A DNA stretch of 64,000 nt from Streptomyces sp. VRA16 Mangrove soil (GCF_017377775.1 NZ_JAFVLN010000028.1:22942-86941), one strand, 5' to 3'. Positions 16,362-24,440 are shown, numbered from the stretch's first letter. The notes: generated by a model from the letters alone, not told the origin. Translations and numbers: made by a program.

Positions 16362-17648
16362 ATGAGCACGAACGCCGCCGCCGCACCCCGGCCGAGCCCC
16401 TGGAGCAACTTCTTCCAGGGGCTCCAGAAGATGGGACGCAGTCTTCAGCTGCCCATCGCCGTGCTCCCCGCGGCCGGCATCGTCAACCGCCTCGGCCAGC
16501 CGGACGTGTTCGGCGCCGACGGTCTCGGCTGGACCAACGTCGCCAAGGTCTTCGCGGGCGCCGGCGGCGCGCTGCTCGACTCGGACCTCGGTCTGCCGCT
16601 GCTGTTCTGCATCGGTGTCGCCATCGGCATGGCCAAGAAGGCGGACGGTTCGACGGCGCTCGCCGCGGTGGCCGGCTTCCTGGTCTACCGGGGCGTGCTG
16701 CACCAGTTCCCGATCGACTGCGCGTCCGGGGCGAAGGCGGTGGCGACCGGATGCCAGGCGGCGGACAACACCGTGGCCGCCTTCACGTACCAGAACCCCG
16801 GCGTGTTCGGCGGCATCATCATGGGCTTCCTGGCGTCGTTCTTCTGGGTCCGCTTCCACCGCACCAAGCTGGTGGCCTGGCTGGGCTTCTTCAACGGCCG
16901 CCGGCTCGTCCCGATCATCATGGCCTTCATCGGCATCTGCTTCGCGGTGATCTGCCTGTGGATCTGGCCGCCGATCGGCGACGGCCTGGAGAGCTTCTCC
17001 AACTGGCTCCAGGACCTGGGTGCCATCGGTTCCGGCATCTTCGGCGTCGCCAACCGCGCGCTGCTCGTCATCGGTCTGCACCAGTTCCTCAACGTCCCGC
17101 TGTGGTTCCAGTTCGGCTCGTACACCAAGCCGGACGGCACGGTGGTGCACGGTGACATCAACATGTTCCTGAGCGGCGACCCGAGCGCGGGCATCTACCA
17201 GACGGGCTTCTTCCCGATCATGATGTTCGCGCTGCCCGCGGCCTGCCTCGCGATGGTGCACTGTGCCCGGCCCGAGCGCCGCAAGGCCGTCGGCGGCATG
17301 ATGCTCTCGCTGGCGCTGACCTCGTTCGTCACCGGTATCACCGAGCCGATCGAGTACTCCTTCGTCTTCATCGCGCCCGCCCTGTACGCGGTCCACGCGG
17401 TGCTGACCGGTGTCTCGATGGCCGTGACCTGGGGTCTCGGAGTGAAGGACGGCTTCAGTTTCTCCGCGGGTCTGATCGACTACCTGATCAACTGGAACCT
17501 GGCGACCAAGCCATGGATGATCATCCCGATCGGCCTGTGCTTCGCGGTCGTCTACTACGTGATCTTCCGGTTCGCGATCACGAAGTTCGACATCAAGACG
17601 CCGGGCCGCGAACCGGAGGAAGAGGTCGAGGACCTCACCAAGGCCTGA
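16362..17648 (+). CDS. PTS EIIC, N-acetylglucosamine family, copy 1
   Basis: A 428-residue sugar channel of the glucose/GlcNAc EIIC family. ATG 16362 has GGAGGA 11 bases upstream. Family motifs: Leu-Gln-Leu-Pro-Ile-Ala-Val-Leu-Pro-Ala-Ala-Gly, Phe-Phe-Asn-Gly-Arg-Arg-Leu-Val-Pro-Ile, and Gly-Ile-Thr-Glu-Pro-Ile-Glu-Tyr at the sugar site. It is the most divergent of the three tandem copies: residues 85-130 carry an extra Cys-containing loop, and Ile-Val-Asn-Arg replaces Ile-Met-Val-Arg in the N-terminal block. There is no fused EIIB or EIIA domain. A hairpin follows, so copy 2 has its own promoter. Confidence 0.93.
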   Translation: MSTNAAAAPRPSPWSNFFQGLQKMGRSLQLPIAVLPAAGIVNRLGQPDVFGADGLGWTNVAKVFAGAGGALLDSDLGLPLLFCIGVAIGMAKKADGSTALAAVAGFLVYRGVLHQFPIDCASGAKAVATGCQAADNTVAAFTYQNPGVFGGIIMGFLASFFWVRFHRTKLVAWLGFFNGRRLVPIIMAFIGICFAVICLWIWPPIGDGLESFSNWLQDLGAIGSGIFGVANRALLVIGLHQFLNVPLWFQFGSYTKPDGTVVHGDINMFLSGDPSAGIYQTGFFPIMMFALPAACLAMVHCARPERRKAVGGMMLSLALTSFVTGITEPIEYSFVFIAPALYAVHAVLTGVSMAVTWGLGVKDGFSFSAGLIDYLINWNLATKPWMIIPIGLCFAVVYYVIFRFAITKFDIKTPGREPEEEVEDLTKA

Positions 17649-17670
17649 GCCTCACTTCCTGCCCGCGACA

Positions 17671-17700
17671 GGGCCCCCGGACCACCGGTCCGGGGGCCCT
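17671..17700 (+). terminator. Terminator after EIIC copy 1
   Basis: GGGCCCCCGGACC / GGTCCGGGGGCCC with a short loop, followed by TTCGTC. Confidence 0.85.
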
Positions 17701-17771
17701 TCGTCATGTTCCGTCCGCCGAAAGTCAGCAGTTCCCGCTTTCAGGGCTTTTATGGCTTTCCTACTCCTCCG

Positions 17772-17787
17772 AGTGGTCTAAACCAGT
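17772..17787. promoter_or_regulatory. dre 2
   Basis: AGTGGTCTAAACCAGT lies 40 bases before EIIC copy 2. It keeps both half-sites of the DasR consensus. Confidence 0.88.
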
Positions 17788-17827
17788 AGATGGCGCCTGC
17801 CCGCCGCTCACCACACGGAGGAATTCC

Positions 17828-19075
17828 ATGAGTACGGCCACGGCCATGGCCCCCGCGAAGAAGCGGGGTTCCGGACTGTTCCAGGGTCTGCAGAAGATCG
17901 GCCGCAGTCTGCAGCTACCCATCGCGGTGCTGCCCGCGGCGGGCATCATGGTCCGCCTGGGCCAGCCCGACATCTTCGGCGACGACGGCCTGGGCTGGCA
18001 CCGGGTCGCCGAGGTCTTCAACCAGGCGGGCGGTGCCATCACCGGCAATCTGCCGATCCTGTTCTGCATAGGCGTGGCCATCGGCTTCGCCAAGAAGGCC
18101 GACGGCTCCACCGCACTGGCCGCCCTCGTCGGCTTCCTCGTCTACAGCAAGGTGCTGCAGGCCTTCCCCGTCCACGAGGCCGTCATCAACACCGGCGCGG
18201 ACACCCCCGCGGTCTACAACGACCCGGGTGTCCTCGGCGGCATCGTCATGGGTCTGATCTCGGCGGTCGTCTGGCAGAAGTACCACCGCACCAAGCTGGT
18301 CGACTGGCTCGGCTTCTTCAACGGCCGCCGTCTCGTCCCGATCCTGATGGCCTTCGTCGGCATCGTCATCGGCGTCTTCTTCGGCCTCATCTGGGAGCCC
18401 ATCGGCAACGGCATCACGAACTTCGCCGAGTGGATGACCGGTCTGGGCGCCGGCGGCTCCGCCCTGTTCGGCCTGATCAACCGCGCGCTGATCCCGATCG
18501 GCATGCACCAGTTCGTGAACGCCACCGCCTGGTTCCAGCTCGGCGACTTCACCAACGCGGCCGGCGAGGTCGTGCACGGCGACATCCCGCGCTTCCTCGC
18601 GGGCGACCCGACGGCCGGCATGTACCAGTCGGGCTTCTTCCCGATCATGATGTTCGGCCTCCCGGCCGCCGCCATCGCGATGGCGCACTGCGCCCGCCCC
18701 GAGCGCCGCAAGGCCGTACTCGGCATGATGATCTCGCTCGCCGCGACCTCGTTCGTGACCGGCGTGACCGAGCCGATCGAGTTCTCCTTCATGTTCATCG
18801 CGCCGCTGCTCTACGCGATCCACGCGGTCCTCACCGCCGCGTCGATGGCGATCACCTGGGGCCTGGGCGTGCACGACGGCTTCAACTTCTCGGCGGGCTT
18901 CATCGACTACGCCCTCAACTGGAATCTGGCGACGAAGCCATGGATGATCATTCCGATCGGCCTGGTCTTCGCGGTCATCTACTACGTGGTCTTCCGCTTC
19001 GTGATCATCAAGTTCGATCTCAAGACCCCGGGCCGTGAGCCCGAGGAGGAGATCGAGGACCTCACGAAGGCATAA
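17828..19075 (+). CDS. nagE: PTS EIIC, N-acetylglucosamine family, copy 2
   Basis: A 415-residue EIIC protein; ATG 17828 follows GGAGG. It shares the Lys-Lys-Arg-Gly-Ser-Gly-Leu-Phe-Gln-Gly-Leu-Gln-Lys N-terminus and most of its length with copy 3, so those two are the recent duplicates. The sugar-site motif is Gly-Val-Thr-Glu-Pro-Ile-Glu-Phe, one residue different from copy 1 at the end. It ends with the same Gly-Arg-Glu-Pro-Glu-Glu-Glu-Ile-Glu-Asp-Leu-Thr-Lys-Ala tail. GlcNAc uptake is likely from the family and the DasR sites; glucose is less likely since streptomycetes take glucose mainly by GlkP. Confidence 0.93.
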   Translation: MSTATAMAPAKKRGSGLFQGLQKIGRSLQLPIAVLPAAGIMVRLGQPDIFGDDGLGWHRVAEVFNQAGGAITGNLPILFCIGVAIGFAKKADGSTALAALVGFLVYSKVLQAFPVHEAVINTGADTPAVYNDPGVLGGIVMGLISAVVWQKYHRTKLVDWLGFFNGRRLVPILMAFVGIVIGVFFGLIWEPIGNGITNFAEWMTGLGAGGSALFGLINRALIPIGMHQFVNATAWFQLGDFTNAAGEVVHGDIPRFLAGDPTAGMYQSGFFPIMMFGLPAAAIAMAHCARPERRKAVLGMMISLAATSFVTGVTEPIEFSFMFIAPLLYAIHAVLTAASMAITWGLGVHDGFNFSAGFIDYALNWNLATKPWMIIPIGLVFAVIYYVVFRFVIIKFDLKTPGREPEEEIEDLTKA

Positions 19076-19096
19076 CGGGACATCCCAGAATCCGGG

Positions 19097-19134
19097 CAAA
19101 TCGCCCTGAACCCCTCCGGGTTCGGGGCGATTTG
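19097..19134 (+). terminator. Terminator after EIIC copy 2
   Basis: CAAATCGCCCTGAACCC / GGGTTCGGGGCGATTTG is a 17-bp stem with one mismatch and a 4-base loop. Confidence 0.85.
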
Positions 19135-19183
19135 CGTGCGCCCGAAAACACATGGGTTCCTTACGTCCCACTCACGTGCTACA

Positions 19184-19199
19184 ACAGGTCTAAACCAGT
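19184..19199. promoter_or_regulatory. dre 3
   Basis: ACAGGTCTAAACCAGT lies upstream of EIIC copy 3. It differs from the DasR consensus at two to three positions. Confidence 0.8.
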
Positions 19200-19200
19200 G

Positions 19201-19216
19201 AGTGGTGTAGACCACG
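19201..19216. promoter_or_regulatory. Possible second, weaker dre before copy 3
   Basis: AGTGGTGTAGACCACG contains the perfect palindrome GTGGT-GTAG-ACCAC and lies directly beside dre 3. Two adjacent sites would allow cooperative binding; this is inference. Confidence 0.55.
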
Positions 19217-19314
19217 AGGGCCGCCCGACGGGCGGCCCTCTCCACTGCCGAGACGCCGCCGTCCCCCCTCAACTCTCTGTCCAGGGCGGCGCCTTGCCTT
19301 CTTGGAGGAAGCAC

Positions 19315-20565
19315 ATGAGTACGGACACCGCTACGGCGGCGCCCGCTAAGAAGCGGGGCTCCGGCCTGTTCCAGGGCCTGCAGAAGGTCGGCCGCAGCCT
19401 GCAGCTGCCGATCGCCGTGCTGCCCGCGGCCGGCCTGATGGTCCGCCTCGGTCAGCCCGACGTCTTCGGCGCGGACGGCCTGGGCTGGGACAAGGTGGCC
19501 TCGGTCTTCGCCAACGCCGGCGGTGCCATCACCGGCAACCTGCCGATCCTCTTCTGCATAGGCGTGGCCATCGGCTTCGCCAAGAAGGCCGACGGCTCCA
19601 CCGCGCTGGCCGCCCTCGTCGGCTTCCTCGTCTACAGCAAGGTCCTGGAGTCCTTCCCCGTCACCGAGGCGAAGGTCCAGAAGGGCGCGGACATCGCCGC
19701 GACCTACAACAACCCCGGTGTCCTCGGCGGCATCATCATGGGTCTGCTGGCCGCGGTCTTCTGGCAGAAGTACCACCGCACCAAGCTGGTCGACTGGCTC
19801 GGCTTCTTCAACGGCCGCCGTCTCGTCCCGATCCTGATGGCCTTCGTCGGCACCATCGTCGGCGTCTTCTTCGGCCTGGTCTGGGAGCCCATCGGTGAGG
19901 GCATCGCCAACTTCGGCGAGTGGATGACGGGTCTGGGCGCCGGCGGTGCCGCCCTGTTCGGTCTGATCAACCGTGGTCTGATCCCGATCGGCATGCACCA
20001 GTTCGTCAACACGGTCGCCTGGTTCCAGCTCGGCGACTACAAGGACGCCGCCGGTCAGGTCGTCCACGGTGACTACGGCCGCTTCCTCGCGGGCGACCCG
20101 AGCGCCGGTATGTTCATGTCCGGCTTCTTCCCGATCATGATGTTCGGCCTCCCGGCCGCCGCGATCGCGATCGCCCACACCGCCCGCCCCGAGCGCCGCA
20201 AGGCCGTGATGGGCATGATGGTCTCCCTCGCGCTGACCTCGTTCGTCACCGGTGTGACCGAGCCGATCGAGTTCTCGTTCATGTTCATCGCACCGCTGCT
20301 GTACGTGCTGCACGCCGTGCTCACGGCCCTGTCGCTGGCGGTCACCTGGGCGCTCGGCGTCCACGCGGGCTTCAACTTCTCAGGCGGTCTGATCGACTAC
20401 GCCCTCTACTGGAAGCTCGACACCAAGCCGTGGCTGATCATTCCGATCGGTCTCGTCTTCGCCGCCATCTACTACGTGGTCTTCCGCTTCGTCATCGTGA
20501 AGTTCAACCTCACCACCCCGGGCCGCGAGCCCGAGGAGGAGGTCGAGGACCTCACCAAGGCGTGA
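19315..20565 (+). CDS. nagE: PTS EIIC, N-acetylglucosamine family, copy 3
   Basis: A 416-residue EIIC protein. ATG 19315 follows GGAGGA by eight bases. It is nearly identical to copy 2 in the membrane core and differs mainly in the loop at about residues 115-140 (Val-Thr-Glu-Ala-Lys-Val-Gln-Lys) and around Lys-Asp-Ala-Ala-Gly-Gln. Having its own operator and terminator, it can be expressed apart from copies 1 and 2. From memory S. coelicolor has only two EIIC genes here, so this would be an extra copy. Confidence 0.93.
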   Translation: MSTDTATAAPAKKRGSGLFQGLQKVGRSLQLPIAVLPAAGLMVRLGQPDVFGADGLGWDKVASVFANAGGAITGNLPILFCIGVAIGFAKKADGSTALAALVGFLVYSKVLESFPVTEAKVQKGADIAATYNNPGVLGGIIMGLLAAVFWQKYHRTKLVDWLGFFNGRRLVPILMAFVGTIVGVFFGLVWEPIGEGIANFGEWMTGLGAGGAALFGLINRGLIPIGMHQFVNTVAWFQLGDYKDAAGQVVHGDYGRFLAGDPSAGMFMSGFFPIMMFGLPAAAIAIAHTARPERRKAVMGMMVSLALTSFVTGVTEPIEFSFMFIAPLLYVLHAVLTALSLAVTWALGVHAGFNFSGGLIDYALYWKLDTKPWLIIPIGLVFAAIYYVVFRFVIVKFNLTTPGREPEEEVEDLTKA

Positions 20566-20585
20566 GCCCTCCCGCGCAGACAGGC

Positions 20586-20622
20586 GAAAGCCCCCGGAAC
20601 CGCACTGGTTCCGGGGGCTTTC
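20586..20622 (+). terminator. Terminator after EIIC copy 3
   Basis: GAAAGCCCCCGGAACC / GGTTCCGGGGGCTTTC is a perfect 16-bp stem. Confidence 0.9.
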
Positions 20623-20654
20623 CCGTACGTTCTTCCGGGCCCTGCCGCGCCGGA

Positions 20655-21407
20655 TCAGATCTCGTACGCCACACCGGGCCTGGCCAGCTCGACCGGGCCG
20701 TCGTAGACCCCGCGCGCGTCCGCCACGTTCACCTGCGGATCCGTCCACGGCGGGATGTGGGTGAGGACGAGCTTGCGGGCCCGGGCGCGCTGCGCGGCCT
20801 CGCCCGCCTCGACGCCGTTGAGATGCAGCGCCGGGATGTTCTCCTTGCCGTGCGTGAACGCGGCCTCGCACAGGAACAGGTCGGTGTCCGTGGCCAGTTC
20901 GTCCAGCGCCTCGCAGGGGCCGGTGTCCCCGGAGTAGGTGAGCGAACGGCCCTCGTGCTCGACCCGGATCGCGTACGACTCGACGGGATGGCAGACCTTC
21001 TCCATACGCACGGAGAAGGGCCCGATCTCGTACGAGCCCGGTTTCACGGTGTGGAAGTCGAAGACCTCGCTGAAGGCGGAGGCCGAGGGGGTGTCGGCGT
21101 GCGCGGTCGTCAGGCGCTGCTCGGTGCCCTCCGGTCCGAAGACCGGGATGGGGGCGCAGCGCCCGCCGTCGTGGCGGTAGTAGCGCACGACGAAGTACGC
21201 GCACATGTCGATGCAGTGGTCCGCGTGCAGATGACTGAGGAAGATCGCGTCGAGGTCGTACAGACCACAGTGGCGCTGCAGTTCGCCCAGGGCGCCATTG
21301 CCCATGTCGAGAAGCAGCCGGAAGCCGTCGGCCTCGACGAGGTAGCTCGAACAGGCCGATTCCGCGGACGGGAACGACCCCGAGCAGCCGACGACGGTGA
21401 GCTTCAT
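20655..21407 (-). CDS. Metallo-beta-lactamase fold hydrolase
   Basis: 250 residues from ATG 21407, where the protein begins directly with the beta strand Met-Lys-Leu-Thr-Val-Val-Gly-Cys-Ser-Gly. Zinc ligands lie in Leu-Ser-His59-Leu-His61-Ala-Asp63-His64. Later Tyr-Ser-Gly-Asp-Thr-Gly and a C-terminal Leu-Thr-His-Ile-Pro-Pro-Trp complete an RNase Z/phosphodiesterase-like layout. The usual RNase Z exosite arm is absent and the protein is shorter. It is probably a phosphodiesterase, with nucleotide or RNA substrate unknown. Confidence 0.88.
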   Translation of the reverse strand: MKLTVVGCSGSFPSAESACSSYLVEADGFRLLLDMGNGALGELQRHCGLYDLDAIFLSHLHADHCIDMCAYFVVRYYRHDGGRCAPIPVFGPEGTEQRLTTAHADTPSASAFSEVFDFHTVKPGSYEIGPFSVRMEKVCHPVESYAIRVEHEGRSLTYSGDTGPCEALDELATDTDLFLCEAAFTHGKENIPALHLNGVEAGEAAQRARARKLVLTHIPPWTDPQVNVADARGVYDGPVELARPGVAYEI

Positions 21408-21639
21408 GAAGCTGGAACCTCCGCGCTGGCGGTCGGAATGCGGGGTGGAGCCAAAAAATGGTGGAGCCGGTGGAGCCAGGGAATAGCTAGGGATTCTGTC
21501 GAGCGTAAGGCGCAAAAGCGCGGGTGGCTCCTCCGTCACCGGCTGTTGTGGGCGAACTCACCTGCGGTGTCACCGGTTCGGGGGGCACCGGACGAACACC
21601 GGTCCGGCAGCGCGCCCCGTACACCCCACCGGTACCGTC

Positions 21640-22086
21640 ATGCGTATGGACACGTCATGGTGGCTGGCGCTCGCGGCCGTCGTGCTGCTCGCGCTCGTCG
21701 CGACGCTGGTGGACGGGTGGGGACGGGGGTCGGCGCGGCGCCGGCTGCGGCACGCGCCGCGCGCGGGGGTGGCCGGGGGGCCTCGGCCCGGGGAGATCTG
21801 GTGGGCGCTCGTGCCCTACGAGGACGGGCCCGGCGGGAAGGACCGGCCCTGTCTCGTCCTCGATCAGCGGGGCGGTGTCGTGCTCGTCGCGAAGATCACC
21901 AGCCGGTACCACGAGGAGCGGCCCGGGGTGATTCCGCTGCCGCCGGGCACGGTGAGTGACGCGCGGGGGCGGGCCAGCTATCTGGAGACGGACGAGCGCC
22001 GTGAGGTTCCGGTGCGCGATTTCCGGCGCCGGGCGGGGGTCGTCGACCCGGTGCTGTGGGACCAGGTCCGGCATCTGGGGTGGTGA
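21640..22086 (+). CDS. Membrane-anchored PemK/MazF-like domain protein
   Basis: 148 residues. Residues 6-25 form one N-terminal membrane helix, followed by a basic Arg-rich stretch. From residue 50 the sequence has the PemK/MazF layout: Arg-Pro-Gly-Glu-Ile-Trp-Trp-Ala, Lys-Asp-Arg-Pro-Cys-Leu-Val-Leu (equivalent of the Arg-Pro loop) and Ile-Thr-Ser-Arg. No antitoxin-like gene precedes it. The anchor and lack of a partner argue against an ordinary toxin, and it may have lost RNase activity. A second in-frame ATG at 21646 is equally possible as the start. Confidence 0.75.
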   Translation: MRMDTSWWLALAAVVLLALVATLVDGWGRGSARRRLRHAPRAGVAGGPRPGEIWWALVPYEDGPGGKDRPCLVLDQRGGVVLVAKITSRYHEERPGVIPLPPGTVSDARGRASYLETDERREVPVRDFRRRAGVVDPVLWDQVRHLGW

Positions 22087-22423
22087 GCGGTGCTCCCGTC
22101 ACCGGGCGCGGCTCCGGTGGGGGCTCGTCGCGCAGTTCCCCGCGCCCCTGGCTCGTACTTCGTCCACGGCCCGGTGGCCGCTTCTCGCGCAGTTCCCCGC
22201 GCCCCTGAGGCAGGCGCTCTGCGCCGCCTCCCCTTGAGGCCGCGCTCCGCGCGCTCCTGATGAGGGGCAGGTGGCGCGCCTCTGACGAGATGGCGCACGT
22301 AGTGCGCATCTCAGGGGCGCGGGGAACTGCGCGAGAAGCCCCACCGGGCCGCACCCGACCGACAACCCAGGGGCGCGGGGAACTGCGCGAGAAGCCCCCA
22401 CGCACCCGCCCCGTCGGCGAGAC
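22087..22423. repeat. Four module B repeats, two in each orientation
   Basis: This gene-free stretch lies between convergent genes. Module B (TCGCGCAGTTCCCCGCGCC core) occurs forward at 22128-22149 and 22185-22206, and inverted at 22313-22334 and 22369-22390. The two halves can therefore pair into a large hairpin. The middle (about 22215-22300) has short GC-rich palindromes such as GATGGCGCAC / GTGCGCATC. It may serve as a two-way terminator. Confidence 0.85.
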
Positions 22424-23374
22424 CTAGGCCCAGAGCTGGCCGTGGAGGACCTCGATGGCCTCCTCCGTCGTCGCGGCGGTGTAGACGCCCGTCGACAGGT
22501 ACTTCCAGCCGCCGTCGGCGACGACGAAGACGATGTCCGCCGACTCCCCCGCCTTCAGGGCCTTCTTGCCGACGCCGATCGCGGCGTGCAGCGCCGCGCC
22601 GGTGGAGACACCCGCGAAGATGCCCTCCTGCTGCAGCAGCTCACGCGTACGCGTCACCGCGTCGGCGGACCCCACCGAGAAGCGCGTGGTCAGCACCGAG
22701 GCGTCGTACAGCTCGGGGACGAAGCCCTCGTCCAGGTTGCGCAGGCCGTAGACCAGGTCGTCGTAGCGCGGCTCGGCCGCGACGATCTTGATGTCCGGCT
22801 TGTGCTCGCGCAGATAGCGGCCCACGCCCATGAGCGTGCCGGTGGTGCCGAGGCCCGCCACGAAGTGGGTGACCGAGGGCAGGTCGGCGAGGATCTCCGG
22901 GCCGGTCGTCGCGTAGTGCGCGCCCGCGTTGTCCGGGTTGCCGTACTGGTAGAGCATCACCCAGTCCGGGTGCTGCTCGGCCAGCTCCTTGGCGATCCGG
23001 ACGGCGGTGTTGGAGCCGCCCGCGGCCGGGGAGGGGATGATCTCGGCGCCCCACATGGCGAGCAGGTCGCGCCGCTCCTGCGAGGTGTTCTCCGGCATGA
23101 CGCAGACGATGCGGTAGCCCTTGAGGCGGGCCGCCATCGCCAGCGAGATGCCGGTGTTGCCGGAGGTGGGCTCCAGGATGGTGTCCCCGGGCTTGATCCG
23201 GCCTTCCTTCTCGGCCTGCTCGATCATGTGGAGCGCGGGGCGGTCCTTGACCGAACCGGTCGGGTTGCGGTCTTCCAGCTTCGCCCAGATCCGTACGTCG
23301 TCGGAGGGGCTGAGCCGCGGCAGGCGCACCAGAGGGGTGTTGCCGACCGCGGCCAACGGGCTGTCGTAGCGCAT
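22424..23374 (-). CDS. cysM: Cysteine synthase, CysM type
   Basis: A 316-residue PLP enzyme. Lys43 in Asn-Pro-Thr-Gly-Ser-Val-Lys-Asp-Arg-Pro binds PLP. Thr-Ser-Gly-Asn-Thr-Gly holds the substrate carboxylate and Gly-Leu-Gly-Thr-Thr-Gly-Thr holds the PLP phosphate. Arg residues in the Tyr-Gly-Leu-Arg-Asn region and the neighbouring cysO gene fit the mycobacterial CysM type, which joins O-phosphoserine with the thiocarboxylate of CysO to make CysO-Cys. It lies 20 bases downstream of cysO in one operon with a leader peptide. Confidence 0.95.
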   Translation of the reverse strand: MRYDSPLAAVGNTPLVRLPRLSPSDDVRIWAKLEDRNPTGSVKDRPALHMIEQAEKEGRIKPGDTILEPTSGNTGISLAMAARLKGYRIVCVMPENTSQERRDLLAMWGAEIIPSPAAGGSNTAVRIAKELAEQHPDWVMLYQYGNPDNAGAHYATTGPEILADLPSVTHFVAGLGTTGTLMGVGRYLREHKPDIKIVAAEPRYDDLVYGLRNLDEGFVPELYDASVLTTRFSVGSADAVTRTRELLQQEGIFAGVSTGAALHAAIGVGKKALKAGESADIVFVVADGGWKYLSTGVYTAATTEEAIEVLHGQLWA

Positions 23375-23394
23375 GAGTTGCCGGTTCCCGCGGC

Positions 23395-23673
23395 TCAGCG
23401 CATGCCGCCGGCCACAGCCGGCAGGATCGTGACGTTGTCGCCGTCGGCGAGCTTGGTCTCGATGCCGTCCAGGAAGCGGACGTCCTCGTCGTTCAGGTAG
23501 ACGTTCACGAAGCGGCGCAGCTGGCCGTTGTCCACGATGCGAGCGGCGATGCCCGCATGCCGGGTGTCCAGGTCGGCGAAGAGCTGGGCGAGCGTGTCCC
23601 CGCTGCCCTCGACGGCCTTGGCGCCGTCGGTGTAGGTGCGGAGGATGGTCGGGATGCGGACCTCGATGGCCAT
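23395..23673 (-). CDS. cysO: Sulfur-carrier protein CysO (MoaD/ThiS family)
   Basis: A 92-residue ubiquitin-fold protein. It carries sulfur as a C-terminal thiocarboxylate for CysM. The end reads Pro-Ala-Val-Ala-Gly-Gly-Met-Arg: the required Gly89-Gly90 is followed by two extra residues, so it must be trimmed before activation. The Mec metallopeptidase gene (23948) lies just upstream and is the likely protease. Asn-Val-Tyr-Leu-Asn-Asp-Glu-Asp-Val is the typical central strand. ATG 23673 follows GGAG. Confidence 0.93.
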   Translation of the reverse strand: MAIEVRIPTILRTYTDGAKAVEGSGDTLAQLFADLDTRHAGIAARIVDNGQLRRFVNVYLNDEDVRFLDGIETKLADGDNVTILPAVAGGMR

Positions 23674-23765
23674 GCTGGGCTCCTGTCAGGAGTCGGAAGT
23701 CGAGTGGGTGGGCGCGCGGCGGCGCTTCCGTACGGACCGGTTCGGCGGAGGTACGGCGGTGCGGC

Positions 23766-23867
23766 TCAGCGCGAACAGATGGCGCTGGCGAGGCGGCACA
23801 GGTCGACGTGCAGCCGCGCCACGAGCAGCGTGCCCGGCGTCTTTTCGCTCACGTCGTGGAGAACCAT
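23766..23867 (-). CDS. Leader peptide of the cysO-cysM operon
   Basis: A 33-codon ORF from ATG 23867, ending Arg-Leu-His-Val-Asp-Leu-Cys-Arg-Leu-Ala-Ser-Ala-Ile-Cys-Ser-Arg. The His-Val-Asp-Leu-Cys-Arg...Ser-Ala-Ile-Cys pattern is shared by small leader peptides before sulfur genes in Streptomyces. Two Cys codons and one Cys near the stop suggest sensing of Cys-tRNA supply. A TACGAT box ends six bases before the ATG, the spacing of a -10 element for a leaderless mRNA. The ORF ends about 90 bases before cysO. Confidence 0.75.
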   Translation of the reverse strand: MVLHDVSEKTPGTLLVARLHVDLCRLASAICSR

Positions 23868-23947
23868 GCGCTCATCGTATCGATTCCCGGCCGGGATCCC
23901 GGAGTGTGATCTCACCATGCGATCGAAAATCGTCCGCGGGCTGAGAT

Positions 23948-24364
23948 CTAGGCGGTGACCTCGACCTCTTCCTCGGTCACTTCGCCGTCGACGATACGGA
24001 AGGAGCGGAACTGGAAGGGGCCCGCGTCGTCGGTGTCGGCGGTGGAGACCAGGACATAGTGGGCGCCCGGCTCGTTCGCGTAGGTGATGTCGGTGCGGGA
24101 CGGGTACGCCTCGGTCGCCGTGTGCGAGTGGTAGACGATCACCGGCTCCTCGTCGCGGTCGTCCATCTCCCGGTAGAGCTTCAGCAGATCCGTGGAGTCG
24201 AACTCGTAGAACGTGGGCGAGCGCGCCGCGTTGAGCATCGGGATGAAGCGCTCGGGCCGGCCCTCGCCGACGGGGCCCGCGACGACGCCGCACGCCTCGT
24301 CGGGGTGGTCCTTGCGGGCGTGGTCCACGATCTGGTCATAGAGAGCCTGGGAGATTTTCAGCAT
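23948..24364 (-). CDS. mec: Mec-type JAMM (MPN+) metallopeptidase
   Basis: A 138-residue zinc peptidase. JAMM residues: Glu23 (Asp-Glu-Ala-Cys-Gly), His79 and His81 in Tyr-His-Ser-His-Thr, Ser89 and Asp92 in Tyr-Pro-Ser-Arg-Thr-Asp. The mycobacterial homologue releases cysteine from CysO-Cys. Here it may also remove the Met-Arg tail from newly made CysO, as QbsD does for QbsE. The start is ATG 24364. About 80 bases separate it from the leader peptide promoter, so the two may form one regulon rather than one transcript. Confidence 0.93.
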   Translation of the reverse strand: MLKISQALYDQIVDHARKDHPDEACGVVAGPVGEGRPERFIPMLNAARSPTFYEFDSTDLLKLYREMDDRDEEPVIVYHSHTATEAYPSRTDITYANEPGAHYVLVSTADTDDAGPFQFRSFRIVDGEVTEEEVEVTA

Positions 24365-24440
24365 GGCGTCAGCATAAGCAGGCGGGCTGCCGCGTACCGG
24401 ATGTCGGTACGCGGCAGCCCGCCTGCTGAGACGCGGTGGA

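Noticed and set aside
21640..22086. A complete PemK/MazF toxin-antitoxin module
   Set aside because: No small antitoxin frame precedes or follows; the upstream gene is a divergent MBL hydrolase and downstream are repeats.
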